From positions 45,280 to 109,279 of the forward strand of contig NZ_PUEC01000006.1 of NCBI RefSeq assembly GCF_003024805.1: a stretch of DNA of 64,000 nucleotides, written 5' to 3'. Below are positions 37,742 through 46,929 of the stretch, piece by piece; the stretch's first letter is position 1, and each line of letters begins with the position of its first letter. Source of the DNA: Duncaniella muris (lineage in GTDB: Bacteria > Bacteroidota > Bacteroidia > Bacteroidales > Muribaculaceae). The translations under genes were made by a program, and so were the position numbers. The notes beneath the pieces were generated by a model that was not told the DNA's origin, ran no database searches, and saw only the letters and a program-made list of their open reading frames with translations.

Positions 37742-38407
37742 ATGATCCAGGTCAACGACATATGCAAAAGTTTCGATAAACTGCAGGTGCTCAAAAGCGT
37801 CTCGCTGTCGATTGCCGACGGCGAGATGCTGACCATAGTGGGGCCGAGCGGAGCCGGAAAGACAACCCTGCTGCAGATAATCGGCAGTCTCGAACGCCCG
37901 GACAGCGGATCGGTCATTTTTGACGGAGAAGACATAACCCGCCTCAAAGACTCGCGTCTGGCCGCCTTCCGCAACCGCAACATGGGCTTCGTGTTCCAGT
38001 TCCATCAGCTTCTTCCTGAATTCACACTTGAAGAAAACGTCGCGCTCCCGGCACTCATAGGCGGCACAGCCCGTGGCGAGGCCATAGCCCATGCCCGCAA
38101 GCTGCTGAATGACTTCGGACTGGGCTCACGCCTGGACCACCGTCCGGCCCAGCTTTCAGGCGGCGAACGCCAGCGCGCCGCAGTGGCCCGCGCGCTCATC
38201 AACGACCCTAAAGTAATTCTTGCCGACGAACCTACCGGCAGTCTCGACAGCCATAACCGTGCCGAACTCTACCGGCTTTTCTTTGACCTGAGGCAGGCCA
38301 CCGGCAAAACATTCATCATAGTCACCCATGATGACACTCTGGCTCTGAGCTCAGACCGTGTCATCAGAATGAACGACGGAAACATCATTGAGGACAGTGC
38401 CCGATAA
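37742..38407 (+). CDS. lolD: ABC transporter ATP-binding protein, LolD type
   Basis: A 221-residue ATPase with Walker [10 protein letters not shown]-loop, signature LSGGERQR, Walker [13 protein letters not shown] and switch histidine IIVTHD. The MacB/LolD group is indicated by [22 protein letters not shown]. It should power release of outer-membrane lipoproteins from the inner membrane. No permease gene is adjacent; in Bacteroidales the LolCE-type partner is often elsewhere. The next gene overlaps its 3' end, which fits co-transcription. Confidence 0.85.
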   Translation: MIQVNDICKSFDKLQVLKSVSLSIADGEMLTIVGPSGAGKTTLLQIIGSLERPDSGSVIFDGEDITRLKDSRLAAFRNRNMGFVFQFHQLLPEFTLEENVALPALIGGTARGEAIAHARKLLNDFGLGSRLDHRPAQLSGGERQRAAVARALINDPKVILADEPTGSLDSHNRAELYRLFFDLRQATGKTFIIVTHDDTLALSSDRVIRMNDGNIIEDSAR

Positions 38408-39089
38408 CAACAGACCCATATACAGCCTTCTCGCCTTAGCGCTCATTATGCTTGCGCTAACTTGCTCATGCTCTGACGAAACAGGATTCAAAGGCCCGGT
38501 AGAGATGCAGCTGTGGGATCTCGTCACCTATGAAGGCTGTACCGATGGAGGCGATGGCAGCCGCTTCACTTTCAGGCAGGTGGATGACAGTCCGCTGATC
38601 ACGCTCATCTCCCCCACTCTGCTCCCCGCAGAAACCACGGCCGGAACCCGCATGATCATCCGCTATATTCCCGAAAGCGGCGAAGCCTACACGTCAGGCA
38701 ACATCACGCTGCTCAGCGCCGCCCGCATCAACCAAAGCCCGGTGGCCACTGAGTGGAAAGAGGAGTTTGACAATTGGAACCGCGACAAAGTGTATCTCTA
38801 CAGCGTATGGCGCACCGGCAACTATCTTAATTTCCACGTGCGGCTCACCTATGATCCTGAACCGCGACTATTTCAGCTCGCGGCTGATCCCGCCACCATC
38901 GGCACCGAATATCCAGACATCTATCTGGTCCACATAATGGCCTCGCCCACAGACTATCATGACCGTGCTTATTTCGCGTCTTTCGACATTGCCGGAGTCT
39001 GGAACTCGCCTCAGACCAAAGGAATCAGACTGCATGTGGCCAACACCAACCTCGACCAACAGGAATTTACATTTGTTAAAGATATTTAA
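38397..39089 (+). CDS. NigD-like lipoprotein
   Basis: About 230 residues with a lipoprotein signal (ALTCSCSD). An N-terminal domain beginning [18 protein letters not shown] and a C-terminal domain containing [15 protein letters not shown] fit the NigD-like family of Bacteroidales outer-surface proteins, whose function is unknown. The start is uncertain: GTG at 38397 or TTG at 38388, both overlapping the lolD end. The overlap suggests translational coupling to lolD. It ends at a terminator hairpin. Confidence 0.75.
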   Translation: MPDNNRPIYSLLALALIMLALTCSCSDETGFKGPVEMQLWDLVTYEGCTDGGDGSRFTFRQVDDSPLITLISPTLLPAETTAGTRMIIRYIPESGEAYTSGNITLLSAARINQSPVATEWKEEFDNWNRDKVYLYSVWRTGNYLNFHVRLTYDPEPRLFQLAADPATIGTEYPDIYLVHIMASPTDYHDRAYFASFDIAGVWNSPQTKGIRLHVANTNLDQQEFTFVKDI

Positions 39090-39093
39090 CTCT

Positions 39094-39128
39094 GCGGCTT
39101 ATGATAATTCTTTATTATAAGCCGTTTT
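39094..39128 (+). terminator. Terminator after the NigD-like gene
   Basis: The stem GCGGCTTAT/ATAAGCCGT, extended by ATAAT/ATTAT, is followed by TTTTAATT. Confidence 0.65.
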
Positions 39129-39208
39129 AATTCATTTGCGCAACATTTTCGCAGGTGTGCAATAGGTTAAAGTTTAATTAAAATGGATCCTATAAAAAGA
39201 ATTATATG

Positions 39209-39216
39209 TAAATTTG
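39209..39216 (+). promoter_or_regulatory. Promoter -7 box of the oxidoreductase operon
   Basis: TAAATTTG matches TAnnTTTG and lies 75 bases before the ferredoxin-subunit gene. Confidence 0.5.
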
Positions 39217-39290
39217 TGTTGAATAAGTATGTCAACGATGAGGGTCCATTCTATACCGCACCTCACCGCCCAACTAACCGCTAAAACATC

Positions 39291-39521
39291 ATGGCTAAAG
39301 TTATAGGAGCTGTAGAAATCAACCGCGAACGCTGCAAGGGATGCGACCTCTGTGTTGTGGCATGTCCATGTCAGGTGCTCTCGCTGCAGCAGAATGAAGT
39401 CAACGACAAAGGCTATCATTTCGCAGCCGACGTCGCACCGGAAAAATGTATAGGCTGCGCGGCCTGTGCCACCGTCTGTCCTGACGGCTGCATAACCGTC
39501 TACCGCGTGGTAGAGAAATAA
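39291..39521 (+). CDS. 2-oxoacid:ferredoxin oxidoreductase, 4Fe-4S (delta) subunit
   Basis: A 76-residue ferredoxin-like protein with two cluster motifs, CKGCDLCVVACP and CIGCAACATVCP, each CxxCxxCxxxCP. As the first gene of a four-gene operon it should carry electrons from the catalytic subunits to ferredoxin. Confidence 0.92.
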   Translation: MAKVIGAVEINRERCKGCDLCVVACPCQVLSLQQNEVNDKGYHFAADVAPEKCIGCAACATVCPDGCITVYRVVEK

Positions 39522-39535
39522 GAGGTTGTTTAAAA
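39518..39535 (+). repeat. 18-base dispersed repeat, copy 2
   Basis: ATAAGAGGTTGTTTAAAA is identical to 28532-28549. It overlaps the delta-subunit stop and fills the spacer before the alpha-subunit gene. Confidence 0.6.
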
Positions 39536-39597
39536 CTCACCCCATCCATTCAAAACAAAACAAAAAAACGGCACTGAAAAAAATAGTGCTCCGCAAT

Positions 39598-40680
39598 ATG
39601 GAAGATGAAGTCAGACTAATGAAAGGCAATGAGGCAGTGGCCCATGCAGCCATCCGCTACGGAGTGGACGGCTATTTCGGCTACCCTATCACCCCTCAGA
39701 GCGAAATACTTGAGACTCTCGAAGAGCTGATGCCCTGGGAAACCACCGGCATGGTGGTGCTTCAGGCTGAAAGCGAAGTAGCCGCCATCAATATGGTCTA
39801 CGGAGGCGCCGCCACAGGCAAGGCCTGCATGACCTCCTCGTCGAGCCCCGGTGTCAGCCTCAAGCAGGAAGGCATTTCCTACATAGCCGCCGGCGAACTT
39901 CCGGCCCTCATCATCAACTGTATGCGCGGAGGCCCCGGCCTCGGCACAATCCAGCCCTCGCAGGCCGACTATTTCCAGGCCACAAAAGGAGGCGGCCACG
40001 GCGACTACCATCTGATAGTCCTCGCCCCGGCTTCAGTGCAGGAGATGGCTGATTTCGTAGCTCTCGGTTTCGACCTGGCTTTCAAATACAGAAATCCCGT
40101 CATGATGCTTGCCGACGGAGTAGTCGGTCAGATGATGGAGAAAGTAGTTCTTCCCCCGCAACGCCCGCGCCGCACCGATGAAGAGATAGCCTGCCAGTGT
40201 CCCTGGGCCGTGACAGGCCGAAGCGGAATGCGCAAGCCCAACGTCATGACCACCCTCGAACTCGATCCGGTGGCTATGGAGAAAAACAATCTCCGCCTGC
40301 AGGACACCTACCGCAGAATAGCACAAAATGAGGTCCGCTTCGAGGAACACGACACTGAAGACTGCGACTATCTGATAGTGGCATTCGGCTCTGTGGCCCG
40401 CATCTGCCAGAAAGCTATGGAAGACGCCCGCGCCGAAGGACTGAAAGTCGGAATCCTCCGCCCAATCACTCTCTGGCCTTTCCCCTACGACGAGGTGAAA
40501 CGCCTCAGCAAAAAAGTAAAATCAATCCTTGTGGTCGAACTCAACGCCGGACAGATGATCGAAGACGTGCGTCTGAGCCTCGAAGACCGTGTCCCGGTCC
40601 ACCATTTCGGCCGCATGGGCGGCATAGTCATGGACCCCTCCGAAGTTCTTGGGGCCCTTAAGAACATCATTGAAAAGTAA
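39598..40680 (+). CDS. 2-oxoacid:ferredoxin oxidoreductase, alpha subunit (VorB-like)
   Basis: From the ATG at 39598 this is 361 residues: MKGNEAVAHAAIRYGVDGYFGYPITPQSE is the pyrimidine-binding domain, followed by EAAINMVYGGAATGKACMTSSSSPG-type sequence and RGGPGLGTIQPSQADYFQ, both typical of VorB/KorA. With the other subunits it oxidatively decarboxylates 2-oxoisovalerate or 2-oxoglutarate to the CoA thioester, reducing ferredoxin. The exact substrate is not settled by sequence. An in-frame start 24 codons earlier is unlikely, because it would cover the AT-rich spacer and its repeat. Confidence 0.92.
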   Translation: MEDEVRLMKGNEAVAHAAIRYGVDGYFGYPITPQSEILETLEELMPWETTGMVVLQAESEVAAINMVYGGAATGKACMTSSSSPGVSLKQEGISYIAAGELPALIINCMRGGPGLGTIQPSQADYFQATKGGGHGDYHLIVLAPASVQEMADFVALGFDLAFKYRNPVMMLADGVVGQMMEKVVLPPQRPRRTDEEIACQCPWAVTGRSGMRKPNVMTTLELDPVAMEKNNLRLQDTYRRIAQNEVRFEEHDTEDCDYLIVAFGSVARICQKAMEDARAEGLKVGILRPITLWPFPYDEVKRLSKKVKSILVVELNAGQMIEDVRLSLEDRVPVHHFGRMGGIVMDPSEVLGALKNIIEK

Positions 40681-40689
40681 GAGACAGTC

Positions 40690-41463
40690 ATGACTCCCGA
40701 AGAAATCAAACAAAGCGCCAACATAGTCGAGACCAAGCCCCGTCTGCTCAACGACAACACCATGCACTACTGCCCCGGATGCTCCCACGGAGTTGTCCAC
40801 AAGCTCATCGCAGAGGTGATTGAAGAGATGGGTGCCGAAGAGATAGCCATAGGCGTTGCCCCCGTCGGCTGTGCCGTAATGGCCTACAACTATATTGATG
40901 TGGACTGGATAGAAGCGGCCCACGGACGCGCACCGGCAATCGCCACCGCCGCCAAACGCCTGAATCCGTCCAGACTGGTGTTCACCTATCAGGGCGACGG
41001 CGACCTCGCGGCCATCGGCACAGCCGAGACAATCCACGCAGCAAACCGTGGCGAGAACATAGCCATAATTTTTATCAACAACGGCATCTACGGCATGACC
41101 GGAGGCCAGATGGCACCCACCACCCTCGAAGGTCAGGTGACATCGACTACCCCCTACGGCCGTCGTGTAGAACTCAACGGCTATCCGCTGAAAATCTCCG
41201 AGATTCTCGCCATGCTTGACGGGACATGCTACGTCACCCGCCAGAGCGTCCACTCGGCTGCCGCTGTGCGCAAGGCCAAGAAAGCCATCCGCAAAGCTTT
41301 CGAGAACACCATGTCAGGCTTCGGGACATCAGTGGTTGAAATCGTATCCACCTGCAGTTCCGGATGGAAAATGTCGCCCGTCAAATCCAATCAATGGATG
41401 GAGGAACACATGTTTGCCAAATACCCCGTAGGCGATCTCAAAGACAGCACTGTCAAACCATAA
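40690..41463 (+). CDS. 2-oxoacid:ferredoxin oxidoreductase, beta (TPP-binding) subunit
   Basis: A 257-residue subunit with MHYCPGCSHGVVHK near the N-terminus and the TPP/Mg motif GDGDLAAIGTAETIHAANR...NNGIYGMTGGQ, the hallmark of this family. It carries thiamine diphosphate at the interface with the alpha subunit. The gene starts 9 bases after the alpha-subunit stop. Confidence 0.93.
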   Translation: MTPEEIKQSANIVETKPRLLNDNTMHYCPGCSHGVVHKLIAEVIEEMGAEEIAIGVAPVGCAVMAYNYIDVDWIEAAHGRAPAIATAAKRLNPSRLVFTYQGDGDLAAIGTAETIHAANRGENIAIIFINNGIYGMTGGQMAPTTLEGQVTSTTPYGRRVELNGYPLKISEILAMLDGTCYVTRQSVHSAAAVRKAKKAIRKAFENTMSGFGTSVVEIVSTCSSGWKMSPVKSNQWMEEHMFAKYPVGDLKDSTVKP

Positions 41464-41495
41464 GAGAGCGTTAAAGAAACGAAATAACAGACGAG

Positions 41496-42029
41496 ATGAA
41501 AGAAGAAATAATCATAGCAGGTTTTGGCGGACAAGGAGTCCTGTCAATGGGCAAAATCCTCGCCTATGCAGGGCTGATGGACAATCTTGAGGTCACATGG
41601 ATGCCAGCCTACGGACCTGAGCAGCGCGGAGGCACAGCCAATGTGACTGTAATTCTTTCCGATCAGCCGATCAGCAGCCCTGTGCTCAACACCTATGACA
41701 CAGCCGTTATTCTCAACCAGCAGAGCCTCGACAAGTTCGAGTCGAAAGTAAAACCCGGCGGCACTCTGATCTATGATCCCTACAGCATACACCATGCGCC
41801 TACCCGCACAGACATCAACATCTATCCGGTCGAAGCTATGGAAGCGACATTCGAGCTTTCATCAAGCAAGGCCTACAACATGGTGCTGCTCGGCTCGCTC
41901 CTGAAAGTGCGCGGACTGCTTCCGGTAGAAGCCGTCATGAAAGGCCTCAAGAAGACTCTGCCCGAACGACACCACCACCTGCTCCCCATCAACAAGCAGG
42001 CCATACTCAAGGGCATGGAACTTGTCTGA
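41496..42029 (+). CDS. 2-oxoacid:ferredoxin oxidoreductase, gamma subunit
   Basis: A 177-residue subunit beginning EEIIIAGFGGQGVLSMGKIL, followed by SYGPEQRGGTA-type sequence (YGPEQRGGTANVTV), both diagnostic for the gamma domain that binds CoA. It completes the delta-alpha-beta-gamma order seen in VOR/KOR operons of Bacteroidales and ends before a bidirectional terminator. Confidence 0.92.
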   Translation: MKEEIIIAGFGGQGVLSMGKILAYAGLMDNLEVTWMPAYGPEQRGGTANVTVILSDQPISSPVLNTYDTAVILNQQSLDKFESKVKPGGTLIYDPYSIHHAPTRTDINIYPVEAMEATFELSSSKAYNMVLLGSLLKVRGLLPVEAVMKGLKKTLPERHHHLLPINKQAILKGMELV

Positions 42030-42107
42030 GAGTAGAGAGATTCGTCTTCGCTCTTTCCCTCTGCCTGACAACTCAGCTCCTTCAGACCGAAAAAACATTA
42101 TAAGAGA

Positions 42108-42159
42108 AAAAAGTCAACCTCCACATGCCGCGGATCACGGCTGTGGAGGTTGACTTTTT
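42108..42159. terminator. Bidirectional terminator between the oxidoreductase operon and the transglycosylase
   Basis: A perfect 17-bp stem (AAAAAGTCAACCTCCAC with GTGGAGGTTGACTTTTT) around an 18-base loop, with T-tracts on both strands. Confidence 0.85.
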
Positions 42160-42190
42160 GGGTGATTCTTTAACGGAAAGGTCCGCTTGC

Positions 42191-43945
42191 TTATCTTCTT
42201 CTGCGGCTTCTTTTCTTGGCCGTTGCTTTCTTGGCCGGAATTTTCAGGCTCTGTCCGGCGCGGATGTTAGTACTTTTTCCAAGTCCGTTGGCCGACTGAA
42301 TGGCTGCGACTGTAGTTCCGTGTTTGCGGGCAATTTTCTCCAGTGTGTCACCGTTGCGCACCTTATATCTGGTGGCCTTCGGAGTCGCGGCGGCTTTGGG
42401 TGCAGGCTTTGAAGCCGCAGCTTTTGAAGCAGATGCAGATTTGGCGGGAGCGGCATTCTTTGCAGCAGAAGCCGACGTGGCGGCCGGTGCTGCGGCATTG
42501 GACGAAGCGGCAGATTCCCGCAGGGTCTCGGCACTGACCTGAGCCACTTCAGGGGCGGCTACAACCTTGACGCTTTCCGGGGACACACGCTCGAACACTT
42601 CGATCTTGAGCTTATCGCCCTCCTTGACTTTGCCACGGCGCAACTGATTCCAGCGCTTGATGTCTGTAGCCGAGACGCCATACTGACGCGCGATGTCACG
42701 GATGCTTTCTCCGCGTGTCACCACATGGGTCTTCACCACCATCTTTTCCGACATCTGGGTCTGGGCAATCTCATTGTTGGTTTGGGCATTGGCTGTCTGG
42801 CGGCTTGCCTGGGCAAGATTGGCCACACCGTTGTCTCCGGCCACGATCTCCGGCTCGGAATTCTCGCCCGGCTCCACATAGCTGCGACGCGCATAGCGGT
42901 CTGCGTCATAGTCGACGATTCGCTTCTCGCTCATAACGTAGCTCAGACACTGCTGAGTGGGGAGCGTCAGAAGATAGGGGCGATAGTCTCCGGGGATGAT
43001 ATCCTTGCGATACTGCGGGTTTAGCATACGGATCTCGTCGACCGGTATATTAAGCACTGCAGCAATCTGGTTGAAATGAATATATTTGTTTACCTGGACG
43101 GTGTCAGTGGTCAGATGACGCTTGATGACAGTCGGAGAGATGCCATGCTTGTTGTAGTAATTCATCACATAGTTGGCGGCGATGAAGGCAGGCACATATC
43201 CACGGGTTTCGGCAGGAAGATAGCTGTAGATCTCCCAATAGTCTTTCTTGCCTTCGCCTCCGGCACGGCGCAGAGCCTTGTTGACGTTACCCGGACCGCA
43301 GTTGTAGGCCGCTATGGCAAGCGACCAGTCATTGTAGATCTCATAAAGCTGTTTAAGATAACGGGCGGCGTTACGAGAAGACAGACGGGCATCGCGGCGC
43401 TCGTCGATCAGCGAGTTGACTTCCATTCCGAGCCCTTTGGCCGTTGCGGGCATGAACTGCCACAGGCCTGCTGCTCCTGCGCGCGAAACGGCGTTGGGGT
43501 TAATGGCCGATTCAATTACCGGAAGATACTGCAGTTCGGTAGGCATACCCTCTTTCAGCAGTTCTTCCACGAAAATCGGACCGTAGTAACTGTGGAGGGC
43601 AAGCATATCAGCCACCAGCGAGCGGCGCTTGGTGAGATACATATTGATATAGTTCCCTACAATCGAGTTGTAGGGCAGCTCGATCTCGGTCGGGAGTCTC
43701 TTGAGCCTCTCCTCATATTCAGCGGGAGTGGCGGTCTGCGACGCTCCGAGGTCAATGCCCGGAACCACATAATTCTTCAGATAAAAATTCTCCTCAAGCA
43801 GACGGGTCTGCGTCTCGAAGCTTTCAGGAGCTATTATATTGTCATCGGTAATCGAGTTCTTTATCTCAAGTATGGATTGAGCGCCCATGACACTCATGGC
43901 GTTGAGTCCGACGGCAAATACTGCGACAAGGATTGACTTATTCAT
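42191..43945 (-). CDS. LysM-bearing lytic transglycosylase (MltD-like)
   Basis: A 584-residue exported protein (signal peptide to MSVMGA). The catalytic domain has the SLT pattern: YLPVIESAINPNAVSRAGA with the catalytic glutamate, GLWQFMPATAKGLG and AIAAYNCGPGNVNKAL. Two LysM domains follow (about 410-460 and 525-575), separated by a long Ala/Ser/Lys/Pro-rich linker, and the end is RSRRRR. It should cleave peptidoglycan glycan strands in the periplasm. It is the last gene of the parA-parB-DUF5683 cluster, 73 bases after DUF5683. Confidence 0.9.
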   Translation of the reverse strand: MNKSILVAVFAVGLNAMSVMGAQSILEIKNSITDDNIIAPESFETQTRLLEENFYLKNYVVPGIDLGASQTATPAEYEERLKRLPTEIELPYNSIVGNYINMYLTKRRSLVADMLALHSYYGPIFVEELLKEGMPTELQYLPVIESAINPNAVSRAGAAGLWQFMPATAKGLGMEVNSLIDERRDARLSSRNAARYLKQLYEIYNDWSLAIAAYNCGPGNVNKALRRAGGEGKKDYWEIYSYLPAETRGYVPAFIAANYVMNYYNKHGISPTVIKRHLTTDTVQVNKYIHFNQIAAVLNIPVDEIRMLNPQYRKDIIPGDYRPYLLTLPTQQCLSYVMSEKRIVDYDADRYARRSYVEPGENSEPEIVAGDNGVANLAQASRQTANAQTNNEIAQTQMSEKMVVKTHVVTRGESIRDIARQYGVSATDIKRWNQLRRGKVKEGDKLKIEVFERVSPESVKVVAAPEVAQVSAETLRESAASSNAAAPAATSASAAKNAAPAKSASASKAAASKPAPKAAATPKATRYKVRNGDTLEKIARKHGTTVAAIQSANGLGKSTNIRAGQSLKIPAKKATAKKRSRRRR

Positions 43946-44018
43946 TATTTTTCTTTACAGATATATCTATGGGAGAGTTTTGGACTATTTTACATAAATG
44001 ATCGACCGGCTGACAGCG

Positions 44019-44921
44019 TCAGAAATTGACCGCCCAGCAGACTCCGAGACCGGGCAGACCGTTCTTGCGAGTCTCGGTGGGGAGCAGTGCCGGAGCGATA
44101 TCGACACTGAGGTCCGGACTGATGTCGAAATGGGCAAGCTGCGCATCGACATAGGCATCGACCATCGCAACAAGATATACGCCTATCATGCAGATGACAC
44201 AGAGGTCACGCTGACGGCGATACATGTTCTTGCGCTGGCGCAGTATATTGGTCAGCCATTCTTTATTTAGATCAGACTCCTGCACGGTCGGCGCGAAGAA
44301 GTCCATGTAGCTCTTGGTCGAGGGGTCATTGTCCATGATATCGGAATAGGCGCGGGTGTAGTCGCGCAGCATTGTATTGTTCCAGTTCATGGCATAGCCA
44401 AGCCCCATGAATCCGCCTACTACTATGGGGAGTTTCCAGTAACGGCGGTTGTAAAGCTGCCCAAGGCCAGGAAACAGGGCTGACATCCAGACGGCTTTGG
44501 TGGGGTCAGGGACAAAGGTAAATTTCTTTTCCTCCGGAGCGCGGGCTATCGAGTCGGTCACCGCTATCAGCGGTGAGGCAACAACCGGGACAGAGTCAAG
44601 CGGAACTATGCTGACGGAATCACCTTGGGCCGAAAGGCTGTCAAGAACCACCATGACCGGAGGTGTCTGCGGATTCCCTACCGGAAAACTGTCAGGCAGA
44701 TTTGAGATCGGTGATGTATGACGCCGCTCCGGCCTTACAGGCTTCCGCGAGGGAGCCGTGACAACCGGAGCTACCGAGTCGGCATCAGCCACACAGCTTT
44801 CGGACGGCATATTTTCAGAAAAAATGTTAAACGGGCATGTCAGCACGATCAACATCATGCCGACAGCAACCCTCCATATGGTTCCAGCTGTTCGTTGTTC
44901 TTTTTCCGCTTCGAATTGCAT
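44019..44921 (-). CDS. DUF5683 membrane protein
   Basis: About 300 residues. After an N-terminal hydrophobic segment comes a proline/serine-rich periplasmic-type stretch (about 60-140), then the DUF5683 core: AVWMSALFPGLGQLYNRRYWKLPIVVGG, a second membrane helix VICMIGVYLVAMVDAYVDAQL, and a glycine-rich end. The function is unknown, but the position after parB is conserved in Bacteroidales as I know them. The ATG at 44921 is preferred to an upstream TTG at 44951. Confidence 0.8.
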   Translation of the reverse strand: MQFEAEKEQRTAGTIWRVAVGMMLIVLTCPFNIFSENMPSESCVADADSVAPVVTAPSRKPVRPERRHTSPISNLPDSFPVGNPQTPPVMVVLDSLSAQGDSVSIVPLDSVPVVASPLIAVTDSIARAPEEKKFTFVPDPTKAVWMSALFPGLGQLYNRRYWKLPIVVGGFMGLGYAMNWNNTMLRDYTRAYSDIMDNDPSTKSYMDFFAPTVQESDLNKEWLTNILRQRKNMYRRQRDLCVICMIGVYLVAMVDAYVDAQLAHFDISPDLSVDIAPALLPTETRKNGLPGLGVCWAVNF

Positions 44922-44996
44922 TTTGGATTTATCGTCCTGAGTTCCAGGCAAATATCAAGGTCTACCCGGTAATTTCCAGGCAATAGCTTCTGACGG

Positions 44997-45878
44997 CTAC
45001 TGCTTTGCAGTGTCAAAGATAGCAATTAATCTTTCAAGTTCAGCCTCATCGCGGAAAGAAAATGAGATTTTTCCTTTGCCGGAAGCGTCGCAGGTGAGCT
45101 TTACAGGGGTGCTGAAGCGCTGCGAGAGGTGGTCTTTTAAAATATCATAATCATTGTTAGAAAATCTTCTGTTGTCATTCTCAGGCTTCTTGCCTTCGAG
45201 AGCCGCCTGCTGATATTTCTTTGCAAGTTCCTCCACACGGCGCACCGAAAGGCCCTGTTTTACGATCTCATTGTAGAGACGCAACTGAAATTTCGGATCA
45301 TCGATGCTAAGCAGAGCGCGGGCATGACCCATGTCAATCCGGCGGTCGCGCAGACCGAGCTGCACTTCAGCCGGGAGGCGGAGCAGACGCAGGAAGTTGG
45401 CTATCGTGGTACGCTTCTTGCCTATGCGCTCGCTCAGACGCTCCTGGGTGAGATTATACTGATCGATCAGCTTTTTAAATGTAAGGGCTATTTCTATGGC
45501 GTTGAGATCTTCGCGCTGTATATTCTCTATGAGCGCCATTTCGGTCAGCTCTGTGTCATTCGCAGTGCGTATATAGGCAGGGACGGTAGTCAGTCCGGCC
45601 ATCATCGCCGCGCGGTAACGTCGCTCACCGGCAATGATCTGATAAGTGTCAGGTCCGGTTTTGCGCAGCGACAGGGGCTGTATGATGCCAAGTTCGCGGA
45701 TGGAGCGCGAGAGTTCCTCAAGGGCCTCTTCGTCGAAAAGGCGTCGCGGCTGATCGGGATTGGGAGAGATGCGTGAGATCTCTATGTCATTTATGGCCGA
45801 GGTGCCGCGGGCGGGCGCATCATCCATTGCGATGAGCGAGTCGAGACCGCGGCCGAGGGCAGGGCGTTTGGGCTGCAT
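44997..45878 (-). CDS. parB: Chromosome-partitioning protein ParB
   Basis: A 293-residue ParB/Noc-type protein starting RPALGRGLDSLI. The CTPase domain is marked by GERRYRAAMMAG and ENIQREDLNAIE, the helix-turn-helix by ERIGKKRTTIANFLRLL, and a C-terminal dimerization segment follows. It should bind parS sites and load onto DNA near the origin. No parS-like palindrome was found in the window. It starts 17 bases after parA. Confidence 0.95.
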   Translation of the reverse strand: MQPKRPALGRGLDSLIAMDDAPARGTSAINDIEISRISPNPDQPRRLFDEEALEELSRSIRELGIIQPLSLRKTGPDTYQIIAGERRYRAAMMAGLTTVPAYIRTANDTELTEMALIENIQREDLNAIEIALTFKKLIDQYNLTQERLSERIGKKRTTIANFLRLLRLPAEVQLGLRDRRIDMGHARALLSIDDPKFQLRLYNEIVKQGLSVRRVEELAKKYQQAALEGKKPENDNRRFSNNDYDILKDHLSQRFSTPVKLTCDASGKGKISFSFRDEAELERLIAIFDTAKQ

Positions 45879-45894
45879 AGAATTCTGTGATTAT

Positions 45895-46662
45895 TTAGAG
45901 GTTGTTTTTTGCTATCAGTTCGCGGGCAAGGGCCACGTGAGAGGTAGCTCCGCGTGAAATCGGATCGTAGAGCAAAGCCGGCAGACCGTGGCTCGGCGCC
46001 TCGCTCAGACGGATGTTGCGTGGAATCACCGTATCAAAGACCATAGGGCCGAAGTGGCCTTTCAGTTCTTCATAGATCTGATTGGCCAGGCGCAGACGTG
46101 CGTCATACATGGTCAGCAGAAAGCCTTCGATCTCGATCTGCGGATTGAGTTTCGATTTGATGATACGGATGGTGTTGAGAAGCTTGGTGATTCCCTCCAG
46201 TGCGAAATATTCAGCCTGCACGGGAATGATCACGGAGTCTGCCGCGGTCAGTGCGTTGACCGTTATAAGTCCGAGCGACGGAGAGCAGTCGATCAGTATG
46301 TAGTCATACTTGTCCTTGACGGGAGCGACTGCCTTTTTCAGTACATTTTCACGCGCAGGCTTGTTGATAAGCTCAATTTCAGCGCCTGCCAGGTCGATGC
46401 GCGACCCGACAAGATCAAGCCCCTCGCAGCAGGTGGCCACTTGGGATCCCTCCACCGGATAGTCATCGACCAGACATTCGTAGATCGAAGAGGTCATAGT
46501 CTTAGGGTCTATCCCGTAGCCCGATGTTGCGTTGGCCTGCGGATCGGCGTCAATTATCAGTGTCTTCTTACCCTCAGCCGCAAGTGACGCGGCCAGATTG
46601 ATGGTAGTGGTGGTTTTTCCGACGCCGCCTTTCTGATTGGCGATTGCTATTATTTTACCCAT
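45895..46662 (-). CDS. parA: Chromosome-partitioning ATPase ParA
   Basis: A 255-residue Soj/ParA ATPase: deviant Walker A NQKGGVGKTTTT at the N-terminus, DADPQANATSGYG (Walker A'), and DYILIDCSPSLG (Walker B). It moves ParB-bound origins during segregation. The ATG at 46662 places the Walker motif at residues 9-18, as usual; an upstream TTG is rejected. Its last codons contain AGAGGTTGTTTTT on the plus strand, a relative of the dispersed repeat. Confidence 0.95.
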   Translation of the reverse strand: MGKIIAIANQKGGVGKTTTTINLAASLAAEGKKTLIIDADPQANATSGYGIDPKTMTSSIYECLVDDYPVEGSQVATCCEGLDLVGSRIDLAGAEIELINKPARENVLKKAVAPVKDKYDYILIDCSPSLGLITVNALTAADSVIIPVQAEYFALEGITKLLNTIRIIKSKLNPQIEIEGFLLTMYDARLRLANQIYEELKGHFGPMVFDTVIPRNIRLSEAPSHGLPALLYDPISRGATSHVALARELIAKNNL

Positions 46663-46687
46663 AAGGCGTTTATTGGTTTTTCTGATG

Positions 46688-46695
46688 CAAAGTAA
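46688..46695 (-). promoter_or_regulatory. Possible -7 box of the parA operon
   Basis: The minus-strand TTACTTTG resembles the consensus TAnnTTTG and lies 26 bases before parA. It is not a perfect match. Confidence 0.35.
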
Positions 46696-46929
46696 CAAAA
46701 ATTCCTCTGTCCGTTAGACCTTTCTACTATCAAATCGTGTTAAAATGTTGAAAACTGCCTCTGATTGTTAATAACCTCCCCCCTAAACCATAGGCATGGC
46801 TCATTCGTTTATCTGATAAGTAACTCTGAGAAATTAATTTATACTATTATATGAGCTACTTATGCACACATTCTATCGGTTAATTTCGAAGAGTTGCTTA
46901 AACACAATCACGCAAACTATTTATATATT

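Noticed and set aside
43076..43936. 286-residue plus-strand frame
   Set aside because: It is antisense to the lytic transglycosylase catalytic domain; a product of codon bias.
44997..46662. parS site near parAB
   Set aside because: I looked for a TGTTCCACGTGGAACA-like palindrome and saw none in the window.
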